Origin: Oryzias latipes | Taxonomy: Eukaryota > Chordata > Actinopteri > Beloniformes > Adrianichthyidae | Assembly: GCF_002234675.1 (NCBI RefSeq) | Contig: NC_019879.2 | Span: 5,213,325 to 5,277,324, forward strand | Length of the DNA: 64,000 nucleotides | Direction: 5' to 3' | Shown here: positions 10,820 through 23,990 of the stretch, in pieces | Layout of the letters: the number at the start of each line of letters is the position of its first letter | Position numbering within the stretch: the first letter of the stretch is position 1 | Program-made: the position numbers and the translations under genes | Notes under the pieces: generated by a model | What the model was told of the DNA's origin: nothing | The model's input: the letters and a program-made list of their open reading frames with translations, nothing else | The model's database searches: none

Positions 10820-13504
10820 AAGGGTCTATAAAATGCTATTCTTAATCCTTTTATAGTAAATACCATCAATGTATATGATAATATATTACCTTTGGTACAC
10901 TAAAGAACATTTATTTTAATGAAATATCATTTATTTTAACACTTATTTTCCAACTCAAAAGTAAGACGACACAATCTCTGAGGCGCCTTTCGCTCCTGGT
11001 GGGTGCCGCCCACGTCATGATGTCAACCTATAGAGCATGCAGCGTTGTCTGCGTTTGTCCCACGAAAAAACAAACAACATCCAAACTGGATGAGCATGTT
11101 GTGCATGTAAAAGGAAAGCCGATCACCGCTAGCTCCGTGGAGAAAGTAGGTGTGTGTGTTAGCCTGGGGGCGGTGCTTGCAGTGGAGAATCCTCTTAGAA
11201 GGGGCTGTTCTAACTCATTTGTCAGTTTGTGAGAACCTGCTTGTTTTCGTGGGTTGGGAGGGGCTGGTCTTCAGAGCGCAGATATTTACAGGAATACTCA
11301 GAAATGCATGAATGGATCAAAATACCATTTGGGGTTTCTTTTCCTGAGGAATGAACATTAAAATACTCTTAAAGGCTCAAAAAATGGGTGTTGTATGGTA
11401 TATGCCCTTCAACACTACTGTACACAAGAAGGAAAGAAGCTACTTGTTTGGTATTTTTAAGGTTTTTTTGGGAGGGCCGTAAAAATGGTCGGCTGCTGCT
11501 TCTATAGAGACATAAAAGAGAGCAAAGTTCATAAAGCACTGAGAGGAGCGGTGCTGTGCTCTGTGTGAAATCTCTTGAAGAGCTGCTGGTCAAGGAGAAA
11601 AGCTACATATCCAATCTGTGGTGATATGATTAATATGCTTTGTGGGTATACTCAAGCTCACCTCTAAGGAATTACAATGGAGACAAGCATCTTTATTATT
11701 TCTACACAAACCACCTTCTTTACCTTAACAGTAAATAACTGAAAAAGATCAAATTTAAGTGACAGCATTTATTTCTTTTAAAGTTTATTTTGTATTGACA
11801 GCTTCTATGTTTCATAACTGAAAGAAATAAAGAAATTTGCTGCACAGAAATCACAGAAAACTGAAACCAACTGCGAATGAATCACGTTTCACTAAAAACA
11901 AAACAATGGATAAAGGAATCTAAATAAAAATCTTAAAAATGTTCTAAGATTTTACTTAAATAAAAATATTAGCCTCAAGGATTGTGAACAATAATGAACA
12001 AGGACATCCGGGGGCCATCTGAGGTCATAGCAACCTCTCAAAACCAGACTAAAACCCTGACAATCACTATTACAAGATCAGAAAGACAGCACATCAATTA
12101 CAATCTAATATTGAATGTCTTCATTTTGAATGATACATTTTGCATATTACAAAATGAATCTGTTCTCACAAGAAAACTTGAATCTTCCACAAGCAGTCAA
12201 AACCTGGCTTTTTTTTGTGGTTAAAGGACGTAGAAAAAGATATTTTATTTTTTTAAAGTATTTTTATTAGCAGTGGGCGACAAACCAGATTGCATCTGCT
12301 GCATTGAAAACAAAATTTTTTGTCACCCAAAACACAAAGTAAAACAGATCTAGCCAAGAAAAAATGCTTATAACATTTTGTTTTTTAACACGTAAAGCAT
12401 GTTAATAGGTGCAGCCATAAGTGGGAGTGTTTCAAACAATCTGAATTGGTTTTTGACAAGAAAAAATCAAACACATAAAAAATAATGCCATCTCACATGA
12501 CTCTTTTTATATTTTTTTGCTTAAGCTGGTTATCATCTTTGACGGCAAGTTTTTTTTTTTAATTAATGCAAGATTTAACGACTGGTTACTTGAAAGAGAC
12601 CCACAGCTAAAATGACAACAACAAAAGCCCCCAGGACCCCCTCCTGTTAAAAGAACAAAAAAGAAAAGCTGTGACAATGATGCCATCCAGGCAACACAAG
12701 TCCTCCATTGTTGGGGACTGACGCACCGGATTGTGCCTTGCAGACTACGTTGCCTCATAGCAGCTGGGCTGTGCTGGCAGGGGAAACAGAACTGACTGTC
12801 ATCAGCTGTGGGAGATGCAGCGTGATGCAAGCAGCATTACATCACATACCAGCGTCCTGGCGGCCACCGCCGCTCGGCTCAGCTCTTGTCCGCTGACCTC
12901 CTGCAGACGGCAAGAGAGGGTTTATCTGAGGACCCACACTGCAGTCCAGTTGGTTTAATTAAACCCTGGTAATTTAAAAACATTAAGGTTAATTAAACAT
13001 GCTTGGATGACAAAATGTAGGTATTGATAGTTCACAATTAGAAAAGATTTATTATAAGGAAACAGAAATCAATTTATTCTATTAGTATTCATAATAAAAC
13101 ACGGTCTAAAGTTTAAGTAGTAACTCTGGGGTCTACAGGGAAGTTAAGGGGTCTTATACAGGTACGCTAGGTTAAAGCTAATAATTCTTATTTGAGTTAT
13201 TTTTATTTAATGAACCATTTTTAAACGAGGCCACATAAAGCATGACTCCAAGAAATCTTCTCATGCACATTAGTTACTTCAAATCTCAGACTCTGACGTT
13301 AAAAAAAAAAAACTTTTCAGATTGTTGCCTCCCAAAGCACATTTCCAAAGCTTTTGTTTTTGTTTAAAAGGAGGAAATGAATACTACTGATTGTTTAAAA
13401 ACAGTTTTTGAGAGACTTAAACAAAAAATTATTTTTTGAAAAATCAATAACTCTCAACTCTTTTCCCTTTTACACATAGAAACGTGGTTTCCGGCAGACT
13501 CTTT
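10820..13504. other. Intergenic, with possible repeat at 10970-11400
   Basis: 10970-11400 is unusually GC-rich and ends in text (TACTCAGAAATGCATGAATG, GGTGTTGTATGGTATATGCC) that looks repetitive. A palindromic TTAATTAAA cluster lies at 12954-13000. No gene is seen. Confidence 0.5.
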
Positions 13505-13790
13505 CTTTTTTAACTTGTCCTGTCCCACAGCTGAGCACACAGATAGGAGCTGAAGGCCTCTTGTGTTGGACCTACTTTTCTGTTACAACAGGGAGATCTG
13601 GATCTCCTTCTAAAACATGAGTTGTTTATTTGTATAAACCCCTTTTCTAATTTAGGCTAAACGTTATTTCAATTGTTTCATTTGTATCCTTTTGTATTTT
13701 TTTTTTTGGTTGGACCGGACAGAAAAGATGAAAAGATGAAGGGAGGAATGTTGGAGATAGGGGGTAAGGGCACAGAAAAAAGACTGTGGA
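13505..13790 (-). mobile_element. 3' fragment of GC-rich retroposon-like family
   Basis: It shares order and wording with 30330-30600: TTAACTTGTCCT, CAGCTGAGCACACAGA, GGCCTCTTGTGTTGGAC and GGTTGGACCGGACAGAAAA. On the minus strand it ends in an A-rich tail at 13505-13515, suggesting a 5'-truncated retroposon. The GC-rich part is absent here. Confidence 0.6.
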
Positions 13791-13942
13791 GGTCACACTT
13801 TCACTTCCGTATTGAAGGACATTTGAAAACAAATCACACCAAAGCCAGGTTAGTTCACATATGTACCTTGTTGCACAGGTGAGTCAGCCTCCTTTCACTC
13901 CAGTGTAAAATGACTTAAATCTAAGTTGACTTTCATGTGGGC

Positions 13943-14778
13943 CTGCATCTATGGCGTCAAATTAGCTACAAAAGTATTGCGCATAAAAACAGTAAAACCG
14001 CGCATCATAACCCCAAATCTGCAAATCCAAATGCATAAATTGAGAACCAAAACCCACAATTTGCAACCAAAAGCCATTCCCCAAAGCACAATCCTATTTC
14101 TCAGCTGCCGATTTGTTTTCTCGCCATTCTGAAATCCTGTTTTTGAGTTGCAGTTTTATTTTGAAATTATCTTTTTGAGTTGCGCTTTTATTTTTTGAGT
14201 TGCGCTTTTATTTTTTGCGGTTTTGATTCTAAAACCTGTCGACACGTAAAAACAGTGTCATGTCAGTCAAGGGGAGAGGAGGCGGGACATCCCTGATATC
14301 CAGAAGCTCATTGGCTGCCGAATAACACCGAGTCTGACGTCGACAGACCCGTTTAGAATGTGCCGGTAAGTTTTTCATGTTTTTCATATCTTTTACTATG
14401 TTTAACGATCAAACTTGTACTTTATTTAACCAGAGGACGCCAGCACAGTCAGATGAGGAGCTCCACCAGTAGCTGCTAGTGAAAAAAGATGTTAGAAAGT
14501 TAGATGTTGCATGACAAACTATCAGCATTGTTCTCCCGTGTTAGCATGCTAGCTAGCTCAATGCTAGCGGGGTTTCCAGCTCTTTTCATGACTTTTATGG
14601 ATTAAACAAAGTCGATTTTTTTACCAGTGTCAGGATCGGTCATGTAAACCTGGGAATAATCGCCCGTGGATTGTCACTAGGGTTAATCAAATAGTTTATA
14701 ACCTATAAGGTCCCTCAATATTTTTCAGGGTTTACAGACAGATGGAATTATTAAACAGAGCAACAATATTGCTGTGCC
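13943..14778 (+). repeat. ~840-bp interspersed repeat with promoter/splice module, copy 1
   Basis: Nearly identical by eye to 61959-62803. In order it holds AGTATTGCGCAT, TTTTTGAGTTGCGCTTTTAT tandem units (14150-14220), GAGGCGGGAC (GC box) and an inverted CCAAT (CATTGGCT). Next come ATGTGCCG|GTAAGT and TTTAACCAG|AGGACGCC, resembling donor and acceptor, and TGCTAGCTAGCTCAATGCTA. No transposase is visible. It may be the 5' end of a DNA transposon; identity unknown. Confidence 0.75.
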
Positions 14779-16085
14779 ATATTTACAAAATGTATGCGTC
14801 TGCACTATGCAGACTGGCAGAAATCTGGTATGAGATCACAAAGCGTTTGTTCTTCACGGAGACAACAGCTAAACAGGTAAAAGGATTAAAAAAGTGGTGA
14901 AAACTGGTTGTGGCATTTCTTTTTTTTAACTTCAAAAATTTGGTTTGAAAAATCAATTGTGTAAAATAAAGCCTTTCCTTATACTGTAAGACTGATAAAA
15001 TAACAGGAATAAATAAATAAATCATACTGAAAATAATTGTTTCAGACATGAATCACATCAAAAACACCACAAGCCAAATGTAATACGCTTTTGTCAAAAT
15101 GTAAAATATGCTGATAGAAAAATCACATAATTTAAAATTCTTTGTCACCTATTAATGCACTTTTCAAGATGCTTTCATATTATTTGTCAGAGCTACAACT
15201 TTTTGCGAAATATCTACAAGTCACAACGCAATTAAAAAAATAATGCCTCCCCATTATCGGTATACAAACAAAATTAGGCGCAGGGCTGGTCTGTCAGTTT
15301 TGAACTGATGAAAATGTTGACCTAACCGCTGCACTCGCCACACACACACACTGGCAAACACAGATACACGCAGACAAACACTTTCCTCAGGTCCTAATTG
15401 CCTATAAATGTCAGTGTGAGTCAGCGCACGACTGTCTTCTAGTAAATTAACTGCTGGAACTGGCACCACCTCATTAGACAAGAGTTACACGGCGCACAGA
15501 AAACACAACACACTGGTCAACAATCAGTTTGCAGCAACTTGCTACAACCATGAACTCCTGAGGGATTATATCAAGACAGAACGAGGTAGTGCATGTGTGT
15601 GTGCACGTGTGTGTGTGTTTGGTATTCATGCATTTGTGCTTTCGTGTTCAGCTGAGTCCTCCTCAGGGAAATTAGTTGTTTCTATCCCGCTCCGTTTCCA
15701 GGTTTGTCCCTGATGTTTTCACCTTTCTGCCAGGACACTCCCACTCCCATCGGGCCACACTGTAGCTAATTGCTAAATACACTGGCTGTTGTTTCAAATG
15801 TTGATGGTAGCTGCTGGGAAATGACAGCCTTTAGGCTAATTGGAGAACAATATTCAAACCTGCTTTCCATTCATTCAATCATTTCTTTATCGGAAAAGTT
15901 TCAAACATCAACATTAACTTCTGTGCTCTTCCTCTCCACTTCCAAGTATTTTACTTTTATGTAGCTATAAAGTTGCATATACAATTACAGTTATTTTGAA
16001 AGTTTTTTTTTAATTTAAGTTAAACAGAAGTTAAATAAAAGTTGAATCAAATGATTTTTTTCACTTTAATCTAAAAATGTCCATG
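14779..16085. other. Intergenic
   Basis: 15400-15480 (CAGGTCCTAATTGCCTATAA, then GTGTGAGTCAGCGCACG) is repeat-free and conserved-looking, with an AP-1-like TGAGTCA. No exon structure is visible. Confidence 0.5.
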
Positions 16086-16520
16086 CTGTGTCCGATTTCA
16101 CACGCAAAGCCCAAACTACCAAAAAAAAAAAAGATAGTTTGGGACTATGTAGTGCCCTGGATTTTAAAAGCAATTCAGACACCACGCTTTCTTTAAGAGG
16201 CGGATATGAGGTCATCTATTTTACAAAGTTAAAATCAAATTAATATGAGCATTTTGCGACAATCATTTATGAATCCACTGAGTTCTGAAGATAAAAATGT
16301 TGATGGTTTATTAAAAAAATACATTTAAATATTTTTTTTTTTTAGAAAACAGTGTTCAGACTCAATACATTGTGGTCTATCTATACCAATCTAGTGAGCA
16401 TGATGCAAACTGATTATTCGGAAAGACTTCTGGGAAATTTCTAGAGCACTGGATTTTGGAACTGCACTTCAAAATGGCGAATGCACTATATAGTGCATTA
16501 TATAGTGACACAACCCATCT
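16086..16520 (+). mobile_element. MITE related to the 38.6-kb foldback element
   Basis: Blocks shared with 38649-39060: CAAAGTTAAAATC, CATTTATGAATCCAC, TTCTGAAGAT and GCATTGTGGTCTAT. The right side has the palindrome CACTATATAGTGCATTATAT. The left end keeps only a degraded GTGTCCGATTTCA. Confidence 0.6.
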
Positions 16521-16786
16521 TTGCATCCGTTTTCTGTATTTGCTTTGTTACGTGGAACAGTGAGGTAGAGGTTTGTGGAGGAGCCCCATGGTTGGAGACT
16601 GGAGTACAAAAATTTTAATATTTCTGCTAACAAGAACAAAAAAGTATTTCAAAAACAAAACACAAATGACAAACTACACATAACTGGAAAAAAACACACG
16701 AAGGAACACAACATAGGTCAAACTGAAAATACATTGTTTCAGTTTATTTAAATTTCATAAATTTTGTTTTTAAAGCAACAACTGAA

Positions 16787-17253
16787 GCTACGTTCACAGC
16801 GTGGGCATATGAAGCACATTTGGTATATGATGTTCACACTGGACAAGCTGGGTGGGGTTTCTTCTTCTTTTGTTTTTTGTTGCTCCAGGCTTTTTCTTTC
16901 ACAGTTCTTTCCCGATAGACTTGGTGACATATAATTCCAGTTGTACACAAACTGCAATTATGAATTTCTCCTCTATGATCGATTTGCAGTTGGTTGGGAC
17001 TTCCGTAAGTTAAAAGAAATGCCATCCACACGTCACTACCTAATCCGAGACCCTGACTGAGCACAGTTCAGCCTGATTTAACTTGCAACTTGTGTTGAAC
17101 GGCTGTGCATTGTGTACATAGAGCCCCAAAACCATCGTGGAATGCAGGTTTTGACCGTGGAAGCCCGAAACACGCATTTACACGTGTTTACATTGATATT
17201 TCATTGGATGTGGTCACTTAAATATGTGTTGCTGAGGGCAATGTGAACGTAGT
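16787..17253. mobile_element. Candidate MITE
   Basis: The ends AAGCTACGTTCACAGCG (16785-16801) and AATGTGAACGTAGTTT (17240-17255) are inverted relative to each other over about 14 bp. No clear target duplication could be read, so the superfamily is open. Confidence 0.45.
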
Positions 17254-17528
17254 TTGATAGGCAAAGTTGTCTGACTGATAAAGCCACATTGATGAGTGAA
17301 AACCAGGGATGTCACAAAAAGATTTACCCAGGGAGGTTTCACTGAAAATTAGCCAAAAACAGACATGAATATGGCACGAAACATTGCTCCTTGAGAAATT
17401 CGTGGTAAAACACCTCTGAATCTGCATGAAGAAAATACACCTGTGACAAGAAAAACGCCCTGCCATGTCACTAGATGATAAACAACAGCCATCTGGAGAA
17501 ACACATTTGATCCATGTGTTTTGAACTA

Positions 17529-17584
17529 CCCCCCCCCCCCCCCCAGCAAAAAACATTTGTACCCCCCCCCCCCCCCCCCCCCCC
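17529..17584 (+). repeat. Two long poly-C tracts
   Basis: C runs of about 16 and 23 bases are separated by AGCAAAAAACATTTGTA. Lengths of such runs are often unreliable in assemblies. Confidence 0.8.
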
Positions 17585-18430
17585 ATTTTGACCCAATATT
17601 AAGTTGTTGAATTTCCCAAGCTGGGATCCATAAAATATCTTTATTTTCTCTTATTGACAAACATTAAGAAACCATCAATACAAGCTCTGTAAGCATTATG
17701 AAAGTTACAAAATCCACATTTTCAAATGAAGTTTTGAGCCCCTCAAATTATTTTCTACGCCCCTGTATTGTGTATGCCAGCCCATCTGGGCCGTCAGTAC
17801 CATTAGCTAAAATCCATGATGCTTCCCAGCCACAGCAAGAGGAAATTCTTATTTTTGGAAAACTCTGTTATAACAATAAGTAATGAGTCGTCAATGATAA
17901 AACTGCTGGAAATACATACTTTTGATCTTTCATTTGTAAAGGCCTTCTTCCCCTCTGCCTTTTTAACTTGCCACCCTTCCACAGGATCTACACATTATTG
18001 CTACATCTAAAGTGAAAAAAGTTGAATTAGGTGCAAAATTTAAGATTTAAAATAATGCTGGGATTACAGTCATGAAATCATGGTTGGAATTGGGATTAGA
18101 TATCTCATGAGCAGGATAGCATAGTCTTCTTGAAGCATGTTTTTGTTGTTTTGAGGTTATCTTGTGTTGGTTTCTTTTTTGAAATATCATAACATTGTAA
18201 TTACACAACTTCTTCCTGGGAGATTAAACAAAGTTGAATTCAGTTCATGACTTAAGGTGATGGACACTGAGTTTTGGAGAATCCATTTTCTCTTGTTTCT
18301 CTGAGGACATTTCCTCTGCTAACATTTTGAGTGTGTGGATCAGTCCGGGCTCCTGCCTGTAAGAACGCCAGTCACATCTCTGTTCTTTAAACTCACATAA
18401 ATGTTGTCACAAAGTAACTCCTCCTCGGTA

Positions 18431-18433
18431 CAC

Positions 18434-18464
<31 letters not shown>

Positions 18465-18481
18465 ACGCACACACACAGACA
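18431..18481 (+). repeat. Poly-C followed by (CA)n microsatellite
   Basis: A C run of about 19 is followed by (AC)n with one G interruption. Confidence 0.85.
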
Positions 18482-19931
18482 CCTAATATTCTCTCCCGAT
18501 TTTAAAGCTAAAGTCATAATCCCTCCTCCCCTCCTTCAACCTTCCATCTCAGCATTTCCCTTGAGCTTTGACCGTCCTCATTAGTGGGTATTTTTCCCAT
18601 GTTTGTTAATTGTATCCTGGTTTTAGCACCACCTGCCCCTCCCTCTACCTACCCTTGCCTCCACCGCCACCCACCCCACCCCACCACCAACTCATCTGTG
18701 CTCTCTAACAGCCACTAATTGTCATCATAAGGATGTGTTCGCTGTCACAACTGGAGAACAGACTGCAGACCGACAGTGTGCAGCCTGGTTCCTCTGGCCC
18801 CTGGAGGCCTCTGCACTGCTGTCTAGGGGCCCTAAGGACCTTGCAGGCAGGAAGGCTCACTCTGTAAGTGTAGCTTATAAAGACAGGGTGAGGATTTTAT
18901 TTGGCCGACGAACAGAGGCAGTGAATTAAACAAGGGCAAAGTGGGAATTACACGTAGAACACTCACAGCAATTAGCTCCGACTGCTTCAGACAGCAGGAT
19001 TCTACTGTTCTCAAATGGAAAATAATTTTTATCTTGCAAAGAATGTCATTCTGAAATAAGAACACTTGAGGAATCTCATTTATCACAGTTATTTTTTATG
19101 CTTTTACAGAAATGCAAGAGGTCTGCCAATATGCAGGGAGGTGTAATGTAAAACAACCATGTATTTTTTGTACAAAGGTCATGAGATGACAGTGTTTGAA
19201 TGTGGAAGGAGGTTCAAAAAAACCTGAAAGATTTTCCACACAGTGTTTTTCTTTTCTTTTTTTACAAACCAAAAAATAGAAAAGCAATAAAGAAACGTGA
19301 CATGGAGGCTAATTTCATGCAAGCTACACAAAAATAAAAAGCAAGAAAAACGAATTTCACTGTTCGAAGCCCTGATGCCCCAACAGGACAATTTAAATCC
19401 CAAACTGGACCCTCTCCAGATGTTCTGATTTATTTATCTGTGTTAGGGTTTTTTTTTGTAAAATCTCAGATTTTTTCTGTTTTAGCAACACATTCATTAA
19501 AAAATTGTAAATTTTCGGACACAATTATCATCAAAATGTAATGGCTGAGTCAGCAAGTTGGAGTTTCAGCTTCAGTGAACCAGAGAAGAAGGTGAATCTA
19601 TTTTAAGCCACTTTGGCAGAGCCTGCAAAACATGCACTGTAAATGGGATCAATAAAAAGGAAATGTTAAAATTCAAGGACTGAAGAACATTTGTTTTCAT
19701 TGTTGTATTAATTGCACAGTTACTTACAAAACATTTTTATTTATAATAAGTATAGTAACTTTTGCTAACTTCAACAGTTTTTTCAGCAAATGTATGTTTC
19801 ATAACTGTTTAAATAAATAAGAGGAAAAAGTTTGTAAATTAAAAAAAAAGTCTTACATTTTTAATCAAAATTAAGAATCTCGAGTTATATTTAGTGATCA
19901 TATCTTTTTCATATCCCTTTCTGTGTCTGTC

Positions 19932-19962
19932 AGTAGAATAGAATAGAATAGAATAGAATAGA
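19932..19962 (-). repeat. (AGAAT)n pentanucleotide repeat
   Basis: Five AGAAT units. Such TTCTA-type tails often mark the 3' end of a minus-strand LINE; no body is recognised to its right. Confidence 0.6.
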
Positions 19963-22185
19963 AAGGCTTTAAGAAACATTTTTCTTTAAAGTGAGCAGAC
20001 AATACAGACAAATTAATGGAATAAAAAGCAGATAAAAATGCTTAAGAATCAAAAAATGTGCAAGAATTAGGTGATGATGGAAAGGTTAGGATAAGCCTAT
20101 GAGGATGCTCAGCAAACCCATAAATTGATCAATTGTCCCCCCCAGAAAAACGTTTGTTTTAATTTTCCTTACCTTACTTGAAAAAAAGCACATTTTAACA
20201 TTTTTGAAGTGTATTTCTGTGCAAGACAAAAAACTTTATAATAAGCCTCAATAACCAAATGGGTGTATAAATATTTTTGTTTTTGATAAGAGGTGCAACA
20301 TTTCTGCTTTTGTAATGCAGCATCCCAACCGACTGGAGACAGCGTGGTTACGTCTGTGTTTGGACGAGCATGCATCTTATCCGTGTGCATCAGTCGGCGT
20401 GTGTTTGTGTGGGAGTGGGAATTTATGCTTTGCGGCATGTGTGCTCCCAGCATGGGGCCATGGCGGGCCCCGTGCTGGCCAGCTGGAGTCTCAATCTGTT
20501 GAGGGGGTCTGCTGCTCAGTGGAGGGAGGTTGGCCGGACCCGCACTGAAACCCAGAGTATTTGCCCTGGCCTCCCCCTCTGACCGGGACGTGCCGCTTGG
20601 CAGGCCCAGCCAGGGACTGACAGCTCTGCACAACCCAAATCCACAAGACACGGCGGAGGAGGTGGAAGGTTAGGCATGCAGGAGAGAAGTGATGGGATGG
20701 GGAGGCAGTGGAAACTTTAGAGGCGGGGGAAACGGTTCACACCGGGCAGCGAAAACAGCAGCAGAGCGAGGAGCAAGAGCCAAGCCAGAGTCAGGGAAGC
20801 AGATTGAGCCCAACAGGAGATAGAAGGAAGGAGATACACAAGAACAAAGAAGAAACATCCAATTCCTGTGTTTTCAATGCATTTTCTAGTTCCAGGCATG
20901 ATGAGCTGAATTAAAAAAAAAACAAGGATGCTTGTTTCATCATTTTAATCTTAAAATTGGTCCTGATAATACTTGAAAGTGTGCTTAGTTCAATAAAAAG
21001 AAAAGACACAACAAAACAATGGTAGCAGAGCTCTCATGCAAGGCTTAACTAGTCCAGTGCAACCGGTGAGGGGTTCGGTGTCTTGCCCAAGGACACTTTG
21101 ACACACGTGGGCAGTGAGGGCGGGGATTTGTGCTCTCCGTCTGCTCCTTTCAAGTCATCTTTTGACACATACATTTTAAAATTTGCAGGGCACAAATTTG
21201 GCATTTTAGCCACAGAAATATGAGGCTGCAATCACACAAGAACAGTCCTGCTCATGGGAAATGTCAAAAAAGCGTCACGTCTTCGGTTGGTTTGCAAACA
21301 AAACTAAAGATTCTAGGAAACAACTGGAAACCACCAAAACTTTTTACGACTTAGGTAATGAATTCTGTATTTTGTTGTTCAGCTTTTTTGTTGTGGTGTT
21401 GGCATGCGTGTGTTTTGATTTCCTCTGCGTGTATTTGCTGCTTTTGCTGACAGTTTGAAGCAGGGCACCAGGGTTATATCTCAGGGAATATTTTTAGCGG
21501 TCACCAGTCTACAGAGGGGACGCTAGCTGGCACCATCTGGCCCGGGATCCAACGTTTATCTGGCACAGTCTTGGCCAATGTCCATACCTGCTTGTTTCAC
21601 ACACACACACACAACCCCACACACACTTTCTGGGGGTCACGCCACCCTAAACGGCAGGCTGGGAGCAGATGTCCATCAAGCCTCCCAGTCCAGTTAATTA
21701 AGCAGCATCACAATCAGCAAGAAGACAACCTATCAGGCACACACACATGTACACGCGTGCACAAGCATACTGTAGGTGTCCACAACCGGACAGGCCAACG
21801 GCTGTTTGGCCCGTGTTTGCCTGGCAAGCATGCATGCGTGAGTGCATGTGTGAATGCTCAAAAACCCACTTCAGGAAACATCAAAGAGAGTGCTGCTTAT
21901 TTCTATGGATCAGAAGAACCAGGAGTCAGCAGGTCAACCATTTGACTCTGCATTTCAATAGTAAAAAAAAAATCTACTCGTGCAAAATAGAGAACTCATT
22001 TTGATTACAATTTTTAAAAGTCCTGCTGCCTCATGAATGGCCAAACAGCTGATTCTCTGAACCAAAACAAGGGAGGCTACTTCACTTTCAGAAACTGGGT
22101 GAGATATGTTGGAAACACTGTTACAACCATTGACTGTTTATAAGAACTGGACCAAGTGAGTGTGATGTCACCCATTGAAAATGAC

Positions 22186-22666
22186 TTGATCTGTTTTTAA
22201 AGTGTTCCCAGTTGTTTTTTTAATTATCATTATGCCTTTTTTATTCAAAACATAAATAAACTTAGGACAGAGCAGTAGGAGTTCATTAGAAGCTGCCCCC
22301 TGAGTTGTGGGCGGGATCGTTGGCGAGGGAAAATCCCGACCCCAGTTTTGAGCTGGATGCCAACTCCAACCAGGAAAACGTACCTGGATCTATTTTTCTA
22401 CAAGTGGATGCATCAGAATGGAGCAGAGCAGGAAGACTTTGACCCGCCCGCCGTATTTTCTATGTTACAAATGTCTACATGACAGTCTTTTTCCAAAGGT
22501 TTTTTTCTTCTGCTCCTGTATTCACAACGATTTGAATGAAGAAATACTCAGAAATGCAATTAAGAACGTTATTTCATTAATATATTTCCTCCATCATCAG
22601 AAAAATGCCACAAGAACATTTTAAAAACACGAAAAAATATCATTTTCATCAGAGTGGGTCTTTAAT
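22186..22666 (+). mobile_element. Family A non-autonomous DNA element
   Basis: It carries the blocks GTTCATTAGAAG, GTGGGCGGGATCGTTGGC, GTGGATGCATCAGAATGGAG and the right end ATCAGAGTGGGTCTTTAA. The left end is degraded. Confidence 0.75.
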
Positions 22667-23824
22667 AAAATGAAATGAACACAAACAGCAGTCTGTAGTC
22701 TTCCATTGTGGGAATAATCTGCCTTAGAGTTCATTTTGGGTGATGTTTATCAGAAAAATAACAGCAGGATTGAAATCTTTTTTTGAAGTCTGTGATTGTG
22801 AGAAGTCAAGTCACGGAACATTTTTTATTTTATTTCACACTTTGCATTTCAAGTCCACTTTGAAATCTTTTTTCATTCTCATTTCAATACTTAAATCCAG
22901 TCTTAAATCCAGTCTTTGATGAATGATCTGAACTTGTTCTTTCAGCAGAGTTCCTCTCATTAGACGTGTTTTTATGCACCCACGTTGTCGGTCTGACAGC
23001 CTCGGCATTCGTGGCATCATATCAGAGCTGCTGAAGGGAGTCAGTGTCTCTTCCCCCTATTGTTATAGCAGGAATGAAGGATGGGTTTGTGTTATCCAAT
23101 GAGGCCTGCCGTTATCAAAGACTTCTGATCCTGTCATGATGCTGACATCATCCCATTGCCTCATTTTGGAGCTGCATGATCTGCTGCAGGTCAGGAACTC
23201 CAAACTCCGGTGCAGAAATCCATTGAAAAAGAGGGATTAATCACCTTTTTGAGGCTGCGTTCCTCAAAAAAAAAAAAAAAAACTTACCTGAAAACATTTA
23301 AATGACTTGAACTTCAAACCAAATGAGACATACCAAAAAATAATTTGAAGAAGGTCTCCTCAAGCCACCAAACTCTTAGATTTTATCCTCTTCAGTCAGA
23401 CTTCTGTTCAGGAAAGCTCTAACACTGTCTGGTGCTACAATATTATATTACAGTCAAATCATATTTGAGCTTAATTTTACGTTTTTACTCGTGTGATAAA
23501 AGTACAATTTGTTTGTGATTTAACCACCAAACACAAAAACAACAGATTTGTGTACAATTAACAATTTTCAAGCATTATAGATGTGTTGATGTTTCTATAG
23601 TAGGACATCTTATTTATAATATTTCTCTTCATATGTTGGCATGTGCATTTCGTGTCTGAATGCATCACAGCACAATTGTAGGAAGAAAAAAACAGTTGAA
23701 TTGGTCTGATGAGTTCATGAAGTTAAACTCTTGCTCCATCTGCTGGTTAAAAAAGCAAAGCAAGACGTTCACCTCAGCATGCAGGAACATTTACCAACCT
23801 ACCAAGTCAAATTAAGCTTTCCAT
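22667..23824. other. Intergenic
   Basis: No open frame with domain content. 22980-23200 is unique and moderately GC-rich; an A17 run lies at about 23265-23282. Confidence 0.5.
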
Positions 23825-23990
23825 GCATCCATCCATTAACCTATGAAGCTTGTTTTTGGACTGTGGGAGGAAGCTGGAGTGCTTGAAGAAAATCCATGCA
23901 TTCATGGGGAAATAACATAAGGACCACGGTGGGATTTGAACCTGGTGAGGGTGCTAACCACTGCACCACTGTGGTCCATATTAAGCTTTC
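23825..23990 (-). repeat. Common teleost interspersed repeat (reversed fragment)
   Basis: Reversed blocks of the 34.7-kb repeat: CATCCATCCATTAACC, TTTTTGGACTGTGGGAGGAA, GGGATTTGAACC and ACCACTGCACCACTGTG. Confidence 0.65.

Larger units (their letters stand above)
17585..22185. other. Intergenic with unique GC-richer islands
   Basis: 18500-18930, 20290-20680 and 21460-21720 are GC-richer, unique in the window and lack transposon ends. Open frames in them occur on both strands with no family resemblance. The rest is AT-rich with microsatellites. Confidence 0.5.

Noticed and set aside
17218-17586. 122-codon minus-strand frame starting with Gly runs
   Set aside because: It starts in poly-C/poly-G tracts and has no recognisable content.
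19900-19970. CRISPR-like or satellite array
   Set aside because: It is a five-unit pentanucleotide microsatellite; no spacers and a eukaryotic context.
20169-20651. 160-codon minus-strand frame and overlapping plus frames
   Set aside because: No family resemblance; mutually overlapping frames on both strands suggest chance in GC-richer DNA.
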